34,557 nt of DNA from a virus. Location: positions 1-34,557 of IMG/VR virus record IMGVR_UViG_3300042892_000080; one strand, 5' to 3'. A program made the position numbers and the translations under genes. A model generated the notes under the pieces. It saw only the letters and a program-made list of their open reading frames with translations. It was not told where the DNA came from and did not search any database. Below, piece by piece: positions 1 to 8,262 of this stretch (position 1 is the first letter of the stretch; the number at the start of each line of letters is the position of its first letter).

Positions 1-794
1 CAGACGCTATCTTCCAAGATGGTGCTTCTTGTGGCTTTAATGCTTCTGGTTCTACTACCTTTACTCAACGTACTGTAACTCCTGGTAAAATTAAAGTAAA
101 CGAAGCTCTTTGTCCTAAAGACCTTGAGTCAAAGTACTTGCAAAAGGCTTTACCTACTGGTTCTATGTATGACAGTATTCCTTTTGAGCAAGAATATAGC
201 GAAAAGAAAGCTAAAACTATTGCTGCTCAATTAGAAACTGCGTTATGGACTGGCGACACTACAAGTGTGAATGTAAACCTTAACCGCTTTGACGGACTTG
301 TAAAATTAATAGGTGCTGCTTCAGGTGTTGTTGCTGCTAACGCTTCAACTTTTATTTCAGGTGCGCCTTTAAGCTCTATCACTGCTGCAAACGTAATCTC
401 TATCTTTGATGGTGTTTACCAAGCAATCCCTGCAAAAGTTGTAGCCGCTGACGATATGACTATCTTCTGCGGTCAAGATTTATTTAGAACTTACACTGTT
501 GCTCTTAAAAATAGCGGTAGCTTCAATTACCAAATTGATGTGAAAGCTGATAGCGAATTTGTACTTCCTGGTACTACAATCAAAGTTATTGCAGTTGCAG
601 GTCTTAACGGAACTAACAAAGTTTACGCTATGCGTTTAAGCAATATGTTCTTAGGAACTGACTTATTGAACGAAGAAGAAAAATTCGAAATCTTCTACGC
701 AAAAGAGGCAGACCAAGTACGCTTTGTAAGCGAATTCAAGATGGGCGTGAACATCGCGTTCCCTGACGAAGTAGTAAAGTTTATCCTTGCATAA
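1..794 (+). CDS. Major capsid protein, C-terminal part (gene continues from the window's right end)
   Basis: The reading frame is open from base 3 to the stop at 792-794 and has no start here. Joining it to the 5' part at 34218-34377 through the 127-base terminal overlap gives a 317-residue protein. Identification rests on place and size: it follows an XkdF-like protease and a coiled-coil scaffold, the usual protease-scaffold-capsid order, and a factor-independent terminator follows at once. The chain is rich in Ala, Ser, Thr and Val and ends with a beta-rich stretch and VKFILA. No enzymatic motif is visible. An ATG at 163 or another internal codon could be mistaken for a start, but the frame runs unbroken through the contig join. 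Fold family (HK97-like) is inferred from context only. Confidence 0.8.
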   Translation, partial: DAIFQDGASCGFNASGSTTFTQRTVTPGKIKVNEALCPKDLESKYLQKALPTGSMYDSIPFEQEYSEKKAKTIAAQLETALWTGDTTSVNVNLNRFDGLVKLIGAASGVVAANASTFISGAPLSSITAANVISIFDGVYQAIPAKVVAADDMTIFCGQDLFRTYTVALKNSGSFNYQIDVKADSEFVLPGTTIKVIAVAGLNGTNKVYAMRLSNMFLGTDLLNEEEKFEIFYAKEADQVRFVSEFKMGVNIAFPDEVVKFILA

Positions 795-800
795 TTTATC

Positions 801-832
801 GGGTAGGTTGAAATATACCTACCCACTTTTTT
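801..832 (+). terminator. Rho-independent terminator after the capsid gene
   Basis: Perfect 8-bp inverted repeat, GGGTAGGT (801-808) with ACCTACCC (817-824), 8-base loop, followed by T6 at 827-832. It starts seven bases after the capsid stop codon and separates it from the next structural gene. Confidence 0.85.
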
Positions 833-853
833 AAACTAATTAATTTCTAAAAT

Positions 854-1375
854 ATGCCTTGCGCTTTAACTCAAAATTATACCTTAGATTGTAAAGACAG
901 TTTAGGTGGTATAACCGAAGTTTATTTTGCAGCAGCAGCAGACGTTACCTCAACAACCGAAGCAAGTGGTGTTATTACCGCACTTGTTAAGGCAGCAGGT
1001 AAAAGGTTCTTTAAGTACGAACTTGTAAAAGGTACTTCTCAAATTGTTGAGAATATCAATGCAAACGTACAAAACGGAACTGTTTTCTATGCTCCAGAAT
1101 TAACAGTAGTATTAAACAAATTACAAGCTAATACAAGAAACGAAATCTTGTTGTTAGCTCAAAACACTTTAGTAGCAGTTGCCAAAGATAACAATGGCAA
1201 ATACTGGTACTTAGGTAAAACAAGAGGCTTAGACCTTACAGGCGGTAACGCAGGTACAGGTACGGCTGAAGGCGACAGAAGTGGTTACACTTTAACTTTC
1301 ACAGGTGCAGAAGCGGCTATGGCTCCAGAGGTTAACTCTACAGTTGCAGCAGCTTTAACTACTCCTGGTTCTTAG
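854..1375 (+). CDS. Putative major tail (tail tube) or other abundant virion protein
   Basis: A 173-residue protein with no signal peptide, membrane segment or enzyme motif. It begins MPCALTQNYTLDCKDSLGGI and is rich in small and beta-branched residues. Near the C-terminus a Gly-rich stretch precedes GYTLTFTGAE, a pattern I associate with a structural protein common in Bacteroidota phages. It stands alone between two strong terminators directly after the capsid gene, which suits a protein needed in many copies. Tail tube is the best guess, since each siphovirus needs one such small beta-rich protein and no other gene here fits better. A capsid decoration protein is the alternative. Virion role is fairly safe, the exact role is not. 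Confidence 0.5.
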   Translation: MPCALTQNYTLDCKDSLGGITEVYFAAAADVTSTTEASGVITALVKAAGKRFFKYELVKGTSQIVENINANVQNGTVFYAPELTVVLNKLQANTRNEILLLAQNTLVAVAKDNNGKYWYLGKTRGLDLTGGNAGTGTAEGDRSGYTLTFTGAEAAMAPEVNSTVAAALTTPGS

Positions 1376-1400
1376 GTTGTTTTGGTTTTGTATATAGATG

Positions 1401-1434
1401 CCCTCGGACTTAATTGTTCGGGGGTTTTTTATTT
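1401..1434 (+). terminator. Rho-independent terminator
   Basis: A 9-bp stem, CCCTCGGAC (1401-1409) with GTTCGGGGG (1416-1424, two G-T pairs), 6-base loop TTAATT, then T6 and, after one A, T4. It lies 26 bases downstream of the preceding stop codon. Confidence 0.9.
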
Positions 1435-1462
1435 TGCAAACAATCGTGATAGTTTATATTTA
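1434..1462 (+). promoter_or_regulatory. Candidate Bacteroidota-type promoter
   Basis: TTG at 1434-1436, an 18-base spacer and TATATTTA at 1455-1462, one base off TANNTTTG. It starts right after a terminator and ends five bases before the GTG start at 1468, so its transcript would have almost no leader. Similar sequence lies before the other GTG-start gene (26830-26837). Confidence 0.45.
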
Positions 1463-1467
1463 TAGTT

Positions 1468-1842
1468 GTGATAAGATTAATTAAGGGGCAAACCCAAAAC
1501 ATAATACTTACCTTGACTGAGAAGCAGCTTTTAACAAGCCCGAACTATCTATTTATATTTGAGAATAGATCAACAAATACGGACATCAAATTTGTAAGGC
1601 TTAACAATACAGACATAAGCGCATACAAGGAAAGGTACAACGAGTTCACTATTGTAGTTAATAGCTTCTTTAATACGGCTTTAAACGGGCAATACACCTA
1701 CACAATCTACGAGCAGACAAGTACTACCAACACAAACCCGACGGGCTTAAACTTGCTTGAAACAGGCATAATGGAACTTGAGGGTACAACTATATCATTC
1801 ACAGAATACGAAACAACAAGCACATTCACAATTAGACAATAA
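1468..1842 (+). CDS. Small virion-associated protein of unknown role
   Basis: A 124-residue protein with a GTG start; no ATG is available in the N-terminal part. It begins MIRLIKGQTQNIILTLTEKQ and continues with alternating hydrophobic/polar residues typical of a beta-sandwich; the middle part contains YKERYNEF and YTYTIYEQTS. There are no cysteines, membrane segments or enzyme motifs. The stop TAA at 1840-1842 shares its A with the ATG of the portal gene, so the two are translationally linked. I recognise the type from Bacteroidota prophage and phage structural regions, where its function is not known. Head decoration or a connector accessory is possible from position alone. Confidence 0.6.
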   Translation: MIRLIKGQTQNIILTLTEKQLLTSPNYLFIFENRSTNTDIKFVRLNNTDISAYKERYNEFTIVVNSFFNTALNGQYTYTIYEQTSTTNTNPTGLNLLETGIMELEGTTISFTEYETTSTFTIRQ

Positions 1843-3818
1843 TGGAAATACAAGTATTGACATTTGCCGAGGCAAAGCAACCGGAATATAAAGAAAAAAA
1901 AGGCGAAGGATATATGCAGTATGGTCAAAACAATGACTATCCGCAATACCTATTAGACCTTTTTAACAAGTCAGCAAAGCACAATGCTATCGTAAGAGGC
2001 AAAGTGAACTACATTGTTGGTAATGGTTGGGCAGGAGAGCAGCCTATTGTTAAGCAAGTTAATAGAGAGGAAACTTTAAATGATCTAACTAAAAAGGTAG
2101 CTTTAGATATTGAACTATTTGGCGGTGCTTATATCCAAGTTATTTGGTCTGTAATGGGCGAACAAATCGCTGAGTTATGGCATTGTGATTATACAAAGAT
2201 TAGAACAAACAAAGACAACACGCAGTTCTGGTATAAAGAAGATTGGAAGGCTACACGCAATCAAGAAAAAGCTGAGATATACAATGCGTTCAATCCTAAA
2301 AACCCTGTAGGTGTTCAAATACTTTATGTAAAAGAATACAGACCGGGTATGAATGTTTATAGCCTTCCGGGTTATTTCGGTGCGCTTAACTACATTGAAA
2401 GTGATGTTGAAGTTAGTAAGCACGTTTTAGGTAATGCTCAGACCGGGTTTTCTGCCAGTAAACTTATTACTTTACCAAACGGAGAGCCAAGCCCTGACGA
2501 GAAACGTGCAGTAAGCAGACAGTTTGACAATATGTACACGGGTGCAGACGGCAAAAAGTATTTACTTGCTTTTGTAAATGATGCAACAAGAAAGCCTATT
2601 GTAGATGATTTGGGTGCGAGTGATTTAACTAAAGAAGATTTTGGACGTGTAGATGAGTTAATTCAAACCAATATATTTTCTGGGCATCAAATTACGGCTG
2701 CAGAACTTTTTGGTATTGCCGTTCCTGGTCAGTTAGGGAATAGACAACAGATGCGCGATAGCTACGAAATCTTTAACAACACTTATATTCGTTACAAGCA
2801 AATGCAATTAGAAGGTGTATTTAATATGCTTGGACAATATGCAGGTGTAACCGAGGAATTGATGCTACAACCTACCGACCCAATCGGTATTGACTTTAGC
2901 GAAAGCATTATAAAGGAAGTAGCACCAAAAGAGTGGATATTAGAGAAGCTTGGTATTGACCCAACTAAATACGGAATGCCTATTGAAAGTGAGCAACCAA
3001 TGGCAGCAAGTCCTTTAAGTGTGAATGAGCATATTAAAGGTTTGAAAGGTCGCGAGTGGCAAAATATGCAGCGCATCATTAGAGATTTTAACAAGGGTAA
3101 GATTACGAGAGAACAAGCAAGTTCTATGCTTAAGGGCGGTTATGCTTTAAGCGACGAAGAGGTTGCTACTTGGTTAGGTGCTGAAGATTTAGAATTTAGC
3201 GAACAAGATTTTCAAGTGTTCTTTGAGTTCGGAGAAGACAGAAACAACTACGAGGTTCTTAAAAGCAAAACAAGATTTAGCGACGATGCTGACTTTGAAA
3301 TGTTTGCAGATGTAACACAATTACAATCTAACATCTTGGACTTAATTGTTAAGGATAAAAGAATTACCCCTGAAGTAATTGCTGACACTTTAAAAGAAGA
3401 TGTGGGTGCGGTTAAGCGTGTTATTGATTTATTAATCGAGAAGGGCTTTATTAAGATAAGCGAAGTAAAGCAAGGCAAAGGCATTGATAGTAACGTTATT
3501 ATTGAAAGGGAATTAACTGCGCCTATTGGTAAAATTGTTGAAGCTATTAAGCCACAAACTACGCAGATTTTAATTCGTTACACTTACGAGTGGAAAGCAG
3601 GTTTTAATGATAGCGATTTAGATACAAGCAGACCTTTTTGCAAATACTTAGTTACTGCTAATAAGTTTTATACTCGTAGCGATATAGAGCAAATGAGTGC
3701 AAGGCTTGGCTATTCTGTATGGGATAGGCGAGGCGGTTGGTACACTAAGCCGGGTACAAATACACATTCTCCAAGTTGCAGACACGAGTGGCGTTCAAAC
3801 ATAGTTAAAAGAAAATAA
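1842..3818 (+). CDS. Portal protein with winged-helix-like insert and Cys/His C-terminal tail
   Basis: The 658-residue product is longer than common portals (about 400-550). Residues 1-480 have the portal character: an N-terminal segment with YGQNNDYPQYLLDLFNKS followed by KHNAIVRGKVNYIVGNGW, and later the helical QLGNRQQMRDSYEIFNNTYI, typical of dodecameric portal proteins that form the DNA channel at the capsid vertex. Residues about 493-540 read like a winged-helix domain (ITPEVIADTLKEDVGAVKRV then LLIEKGFIKI). The last 60 residues carry RPFCKYL (Cys near 599) and SPSCRHEW (Cys near 646), recalling the C-terminal motif of Mu gpF/SPP1 gp7-like head morphogenesis proteins. Portal is well supported by length, order and sequence type; the fusion reading is inference. 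Confidence 0.8.
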   Translation: MEIQVLTFAEAKQPEYKEKKGEGYMQYGQNNDYPQYLLDLFNKSAKHNAIVRGKVNYIVGNGWAGEQPIVKQVNREETLNDLTKKVALDIELFGGAYIQVIWSVMGEQIAELWHCDYTKIRTNKDNTQFWYKEDWKATRNQEKAEIYNAFNPKNPVGVQILYVKEYRPGMNVYSLPGYFGALNYIESDVEVSKHVLGNAQTGFSASKLITLPNGEPSPDEKRAVSRQFDNMYTGADGKKYLLAFVNDATRKPIVDDLGASDLTKEDFGRVDELIQTNIFSGHQITAAELFGIAVPGQLGNRQQMRDSYEIFNNTYIRYKQMQLEGVFNMLGQYAGVTEELMLQPTDPIGIDFSESIIKEVAPKEWILEKLGIDPTKYGMPIESEQPMAASPLSVNEHIKGLKGREWQNMQRIIRDFNKGKITREQASSMLKGGYALSDEEVATWLGAEDLEFSEQDFQVFFEFGEDRNNYEVLKSKTRFSDDADFEMFADVTQLQSNILDLIVKDKRITPEVIADTLKEDVGAVKRVIDLLIEKGFIKISEVKQGKGIDSNVIIERELTAPIGKIVEAIKPQTTQILIRYTYEWKAGFNDSDLDTSRPFCKYLVTANKFYTRSDIEQMSARLGYSVWDRRGGWYTKPGTNTHSPSCRHEWRSNIVKRK

Positions 3819-3820
3819 AG

Positions 3821-4402
3821 ATGAGTTTAAACACATTATTCATAAGCGTACAGAATATTAAAGACCGCTCTGGCTTACACGCTAACGTAGACGAAAAACT
3901 TGTATTGCCTGAAATCAAAACGGCTCAAGATATTTTTATCCTACCGGCTTTAGGAAGTGCTTTATATAACCGACTTCAAGCAGGTATAACGGCTAACAAC
4001 TTAAACGCAAATGAGGTTTTATTGTTAGATAACTATATTGCAGATACTTTGGTACACTATGTACTTAGTGAGTTGCCTATGGGCTTATCGTACCAGTTCT
4101 ATAACAAAGGCTTGTTAAGGAAAGGTGGGGAAAATACCGAGAACCCTTCTATGCAAGATATGATTGACGTGGCTAATAGATATAAGACGCGTGCTGAGTT
4201 CTACAAGCAAAGAATGATTAAATACCTAAAAGAATATTCTACACTTTATCCTGAGTACTTGAACCCTGGTAGTGGCATTGATGCAATACACCCTGAGAAT
4301 GATGCTTACACAACGAGCGTTTGGTTAGGAGATTTTGATTGCTGCGCAGGTAAAAGCTTCGAGGAACTTTATCAAGGGAATAGAGGTTGTAGTGATTGCT
4401 AA
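3821..4402 (+). CDS. Head-tail connector (adaptor-like) protein
   Basis: A 193-residue, mostly helical protein starting two bases after the portal stop. The region IKTAQDIFILPALGSALYNRLQ followed by a helical domain resembles the DUF6712-type proteins placed next to portals in Bacteroidota phages, which by position act like gp6/gp15 adaptors that extend the portal ring. The C-terminus has a Cys-rich end (DCCAG and GCSDC) of unknown purpose. There is no membrane segment. Connector function is inferred from order (portal, this, tail terminator-like) and the helical character; the family assignment is from memory. Confidence 0.55.
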   Translation: MSLNTLFISVQNIKDRSGLHANVDEKLVLPEIKTAQDIFILPALGSALYNRLQAGITANNLNANEVLLLDNYIADTLVHYVLSELPMGLSYQFYNKGLLRKGGENTENPSMQDMIDVANRYKTRAEFYKQRMIKYLKEYSTLYPEYLNPGSGIDAIHPENDAYTTSVWLGDFDCCAGKSFEELYQGNRGCSDC

Positions 4403-4404
4403 TT

Positions 4405-4536
4405 ATGAGTAAAGTAACAACAATAAAAAACCAAAATAAGCTTCGTGTTTATTTAGAAAAAATTAAGAATGAGCCTGACGTTAAACCAAATAACAAAGCA
4501 GATAACAACACTCGGAAACGACCACGAACAAATTAA
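4405..4536 (+). CDS. Small basic protein, unknown function
   Basis: A 43-residue frame starting two bases after the connector stop. It is rich in Lys, Asn and Arg (ends NTRKRPRTN) with a short amphipathic helix RVYLEKIKNE in the middle. It overlaps the next gene by 68 bases in another frame, which makes it less certain, but the close spacing and protein-like N-terminal half favour a real gene. Tiny basic proteins at this spot occur in related phages. Confidence 0.45.
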   Translation: MSKVTTIKNQNKLRVYLEKIKNEPDVKPNNKADNNTRKRPRTN

Positions 4537-4918
4537 CTTTGTTTACTTCGGTGATGTGTGGGAACGTTTGTCTAATGGCGAGGTTACTTACCCTGCTATG
4601 TTCTACACTTTAACAGGTGCAACTATAAACGCTAAAAATATTACTTATAATTTTAGCCTTTATTTTATGGATCGTATGTTAATGGAAGAGACAAACGAAA
4701 CCGAGGTTTTATCGGATATGACTTTAGTAGGTCAAGACATAGTGGCGCAGTTACGTTATCCTAAAGCGATTTGGGATATTGGCGATACTGCACCATTGAC
4801 TTACTTTACTGAAAGCGACCCCGATTACTTAGCCGGAGTTAAGATTGATATTACAATGGAATTACCTTACTTAAATGACAGATGCCAGGTTCCCAGCATC
4901 TATAACTATACAGAATGA
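4469..4918 (+). CDS. Putative tail terminator / tail completion protein
   Basis: A 149-residue protein with alternating helix and strand. The first helix (MSLTLNQITKQITTLGNDHE) is followed by YPAMFYTLTGA and NFSLYFMDRM strands, the outline seen in lambda gpU-like tail terminator and neck proteins. It sits between the connector and the tail fibre gene. Its stop overlaps the ATG of the fibre gene (ATGA at 4915-4918). The start overlaps the 43-residue small frame; the N-terminal helix supports the ATG at 4469. The role is inferred from size, position and fold character, not from a recognised motif. Confidence 0.45.
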   Translation: MSLTLNQITKQITTLGNDHEQINFVYFGDVWERLSNGEVTYPAMFYTLTGATINAKNITYNFSLYFMDRMLMEETNETEVLSDMTLVGQDIVAQLRYPKAIWDIGDTAPLTYFTESDPDYLAGVKIDITMELPYLNDRCQVPSIYNYTE

Positions 4919-7878
4919 TAGGCAAAAAAATTAACCAATTAGCTACCGAGTTAGCGCCAGTTAGTACCGATTTAACTATTATAGGAGACCCGGATAGTGG
5001 AGTAAGTAAGAAGATTACACTTGCACAATTAGGGGCTATTTTTAGCGGTGCGGTTTCGTTTTATACTAACCTTGCAGGGTTCCCTGTTGTTGGCGATATT
5101 AACGTTATTTATTGCGCTAAAGACACGCAGAAACTTTATTTGTGGAGTGGTTCGGCTTATACCGAAGTTTTCCCTTCACAAGCTTTGTTAGATACTTATC
5201 AATTAAGAAGTGAAAAGGGTGTAAGTAATGGTTATGCTTCTTTGGATAGTGGCGGTAAAGTTCCTATAAGTCAGCTACCGAGTTCTATTATGGAATACAA
5301 AGGAACTTGGAACGCATCTACTAACACCCCTACACTTGCAAACGGAACGGGCGATACGGGAGATGTTTATATTTGTAACGTAGCAGGAACTGTAAACTTT
5401 GGCGCTGGTCCGATTACTTTTGCGGTTGGCGATTATGTGATCTATTCAGGTACTATCTGGCAGCGTTCAAGTGGTGCGGTGGGTACAGTTACAAGCGTAG
5501 CTTTAACAGTTGGTGGCGATGCGATAAGCGTATCGGGTAGTCCTTTAACAACAAGCGGGACTTTAGGTTTAACTTTCAACGGAACAACGGCTCAGTATAT
5601 TCGTGGAAATGGTACTTTAGAAACGTTCCCTACTTCTCTAATTAGCGGTACGGGTAATGTAAATGCTATCCCTAAATTTACTGCTAACACAGTTTTAGGC
5701 AATAGCGTTATGGAAGATGACGGAAACTTTGTTTCAATGCGTGGTTTAAAGATTAATGCAGTTACAGGTGTAGGCAACACAATTAACTTTCAACAAGCTT
5801 CAGGCATCACGGCTGCTGGTCTTGGTTATAGCACAATCGGTGCAGCAGGTTCAACGGGAATTAAATTTTACTTAGATCAAAATAGCACCACAAGAAGCTT
5901 TGTTTTAGACACTACAACTATTACAAGCGATACTGAGCGTACTTATAGTATGCCTAATTCAAGCGGTACTTTAGCACTTACTTCCGACATACCAAGTGTA
6001 ACGGGTTACGTTCCTTACACGGGCGCAACGGCTAACTTAGATTTAGGAACGCATACTTTAATTGCTGCTAAAGGTACTTTTTCAAGTTCTGGTAGTGGCG
6101 ATACTGTTGGCATAACACATTCAAGCGGTAGTGGTATTGCTTTAAATATTACAAAGGGTGGTAGTGGCGAAGGCTTATACATAAACAAAACAAGCGGTTC
6201 GGGTAACGCTGCTACAATCATAGGTACTTTAAACGCAACTACTTTAGTTAAGTCGGGCGGTACATCTTCTCAATTTTTAAAAGCCGATGGTAGTGTAGAT
6301 AGCACTTCTTATGGCACGGGTTCGGTAACATCGGTAGGCTTATCTTCTGCAACAAGCGGAGTAACTATTGGCTCTACACCTATTACAACAAGTGGAACTA
6401 TTACTTTAGCTATTGCAACTGCGAGTGGTTCTCAGCAAGGTTTATTATCAAGCACAGATTGGACTACGTTTAACAACAAGCAAAACGCTTTAACAAATCC
6501 AGTAACGGGTACAGGTACTACTAACTACCTACCTAAGTTTACAGGTGCAAGTACAATAGGAGATAGTCAAGTGTTTGATAATGGTACTAATGTTGGTATC
6601 GGAACTGCTACACCTTCTTATAAATTAGATGTTAGCGGTGCAATACAAACAAGTGTTGCAAGTGGTAATGGTTCTTTATATATAAACAACTCGTCTTTGT
6701 CAGGAAAGTTTTGGACTTTAATTCCTGAAACTTCAAGCGGAGAAACAAACTTACTTTGGTACTATGGTGGTGCAGGTGCAAGTGTTAAAATGAATTTAAC
6801 TAACTCAGGCAATTTAGGATTAGGAGTAAGCCCGAGCGCGTGGGACACAACACTAAGTAAAGCAATACAATTAAATGGTGGTTCATTATGGGGATATAGT
6901 ACCTCTCAAATTAATTTATTACAAAATGGCTTTTACAATACAAGTGGAGATATTGCTTATGTAAATACTGCATCAGCTTCAGCTTATAGACAAATTAGTG
7001 GAGTACATTCTTGGTACACCGCTCCTTCAGGAACGGCAGGTAACGCTATATCCTTTACCCAAGCTATGACGTTAGATGCGAGTGGGAATTTAATGGTGGG
7101 TACGACAAGTCCTGTAACCTTCAGCGGATATAAAACATTATCTGTAAATGGTTCAAGTGGTGCTTCTTTTGTTACAATGGCAAATGGTACTTCTGCTATT
7201 AGGCTTATTAGTAGTACTACCGATAGTGCAGTATGGGAGCCGAGAAATGTAGATATGTTATTTGCAACGAACAACACTACACGTCTTACTTTAGCCTCTA
7301 CAGGAGCAGCTACATTCTCAAGTAGTGTAACAACGGGTGGAAATGTTTTTATACCAAATGGCAATTACTATTATGCAAAAAGAAATACAAGCGGAGATAA
7401 TATTAATGTATTAGGTTTTGCAAGTGGTAGCGATACATTAACAATTAAAGGTGGTACAAGTGGAAGTGCTGCATCTATTCAGTTTGCTGATACAGGTGGT
7501 ACAATCGCTACGTTCTATAACTCTAACTTTGGTATAGGTACTACATCGCCAAGTAGAAATTTAACTGTAAAGCAAAGCGTAAATAGTTATTTAGGTGGTT
7601 TTTCAGTAGAGAGAAACGATAACAATAATTATTTAGGAATATTTAATGATGGTAGTATATGGAATATTGCAGCATCTTATCTTAGTGGTGGAAGCTATCA
7701 ACCAATAGGATTTTTTACAAGTGATGTAGAACGTATGCGCATAACAAGTGGGGGGAATGTAGGTATAGGTACAACCACACCGGGAAGTAAACTTTCAATA
7801 GTAGGATTACCTACATCTTCAAGTGGATTATCAAGTGGGGATATTTGGAATGATAGCGGAACATTAAAAATAGTATAA
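4915..7878 (+). CDS. Long tail fibre protein with repeated GIGTxxP motifs
   Basis: A 987-residue Gly/Ser/Thr-rich protein. The N-terminal 45 residues (GKKINQLATE to ITLAQLGAIFSG) look like a tail-attachment segment shared by many fibre proteins. The middle has collagen-free beta repeats with VTSVALTVGGDAISVSGSPL, VPYTGATANLDLGTHTL and SQFLKADGSVDSTSYGTG. The C-terminal half has at least five copies of an N-x-G-(I/L/V)-G-T-x-x-P unit followed by L-x-V/I-x-G: NVGIGTATP, NLGLGVSP, NLMVGTTSP, NFGIGTTSP, NVGIGTTTP. It ends GDIWNDSGTLKIV, without an S74 self-cleaving chaperone domain. It should form a trimeric shaft and receptor-binding tip that recognises the host surface. Translation is coupled to the upstream gene by ATGA. 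Confidence 0.8.
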   Translation: MIGKKINQLATELAPVSTDLTIIGDPDSGVSKKITLAQLGAIFSGAVSFYTNLAGFPVVGDINVIYCAKDTQKLYLWSGSAYTEVFPSQALLDTYQLRSEKGVSNGYASLDSGGKVPISQLPSSIMEYKGTWNASTNTPTLANGTGDTGDVYICNVAGTVNFGAGPITFAVGDYVIYSGTIWQRSSGAVGTVTSVALTVGGDAISVSGSPLTTSGTLGLTFNGTTAQYIRGNGTLETFPTSLISGTGNVNAIPKFTANTVLGNSVMEDDGNFVSMRGLKINAVTGVGNTINFQQASGITAAGLGYSTIGAAGSTGIKFYLDQNSTTRSFVLDTTTITSDTERTYSMPNSSGTLALTSDIPSVTGYVPYTGATANLDLGTHTLIAAKGTFSSSGSGDTVGITHSSGSGIALNITKGGSGEGLYINKTSGSGNAATIIGTLNATTLVKSGGTSSQFLKADGSVDSTSYGTGSVTSVGLSSATSGVTIGSTPITTSGTITLAIATASGSQQGLLSSTDWTTFNNKQNALTNPVTGTGTTNYLPKFTGASTIGDSQVFDNGTNVGIGTATPSYKLDVSGAIQTSVASGNGSLYINNSSLSGKFWTLIPETSSGETNLLWYYGGAGASVKMNLTNSGNLGLGVSPSAWDTTLSKAIQLNGGSLWGYSTSQINLLQNGFYNTSGDIAYVNTASASAYRQISGVHSWYTAPSGTAGNAISFTQAMTLDASGNLMVGTTSPVTFSGYKTLSVNGSSGASFVTMANGTSAIRLISSTTDSAVWEPRNVDMLFATNNTTRLTLASTGAATFSSSVTTGGNVFIPNGNYYYAKRNTSGDNINVLGFASGSDTLTIKGGTSGSAASIQFADTGGTIATFYNSNFGIGTTSPSRNLTVKQSVNSYLGGFSVERNDNNNYLGIFNDGSIWNIAASYLSGGSYQPIGFFTSDVERMRITSGGNVGIGTTTPGSKLSIVGLPTSSSGLSSGDIWNDSGTLKIV

Positions 7879-7896
7879 TAAATAAAATAAAATAAA

Positions 7897-8235
7897 ATGG
7901 CAACAACTTACAAATGGGTAGTTAGTTCTTTAGACAGTTACCCCAAAGACGCAGAAGGTTTAACAGACGTAATCTGCGTAATACATTGGAGATACCAAGC
8001 AGAGCAAGTAGAAAACGATAAAACATACTTTGCAGAAGTTTATGGTACTTTAAGCGTTCCGTCTCCTAACCCTGCGGACTTCGTACCTTATGACCAAGTT
8101 ACATACGAAATGGTATGCGGTTGGTTAGAAGCAGGACTTGACCAAGTATCTTTAGACGAGAACTTAGATATCCAGATTGCAGATCAAATCAATCCTAAGG
8201 TTATATCTTTGCCTTTGCCGTTTCAAAATCCTTAA
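7897..8235 (+). CDS. Fibre-linked accessory protein, unknown function
   Basis: A 112-residue acidic protein. It begins with a beta pattern (YKWVVSSLDSYPKDAEGLTD, then VICVIHWRYQAE) and has a second part YDQVTYEMVCGWLEAGL followed by QIADQINPKVISLPLPF. This layout of one beta-sandwich plus a short helical end is common in a small protein encoded just after tail fibres. It could be a fibre assembly helper or a minor tip protein; nothing in the sequence decides. The leader AAATAAAATAAAATGG is the same as that of the capsid gene and suggests strong translation. Confidence 0.55.
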   Translation: MATTYKWVVSSLDSYPKDAEGLTDVICVIHWRYQAEQVENDKTYFAEVYGTLSVPSPNPADFVPYDQVTYEMVCGWLEAGLDQVSLDENLDIQIADQINPKVISLPLPFQNP

Positions 8236-8262
8236 TATATCTTTACAAATAAAAAACAACGT

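Noticed and set aside
1-127. True direct terminal repeat of the virion DNA
   Set aside because: The repeat lies in the middle of the capsid gene and is exactly 127 bases, which fits assembly overlap better than a physical terminus.
6984-7364. Open frame of 126 codons on the minus strand inside the tail fibre gene
   Set aside because: It mirrors the Ser/Thr/Gly-rich repeats of the fibre, has no leader or neighbours on that strand, and all other genes are on the + strand.
4915-7878. Diversity-generating retroelement acting on the fibre
   Set aside because: No reverse transcriptase gene and no adenine-variable template copy is visible in the window.
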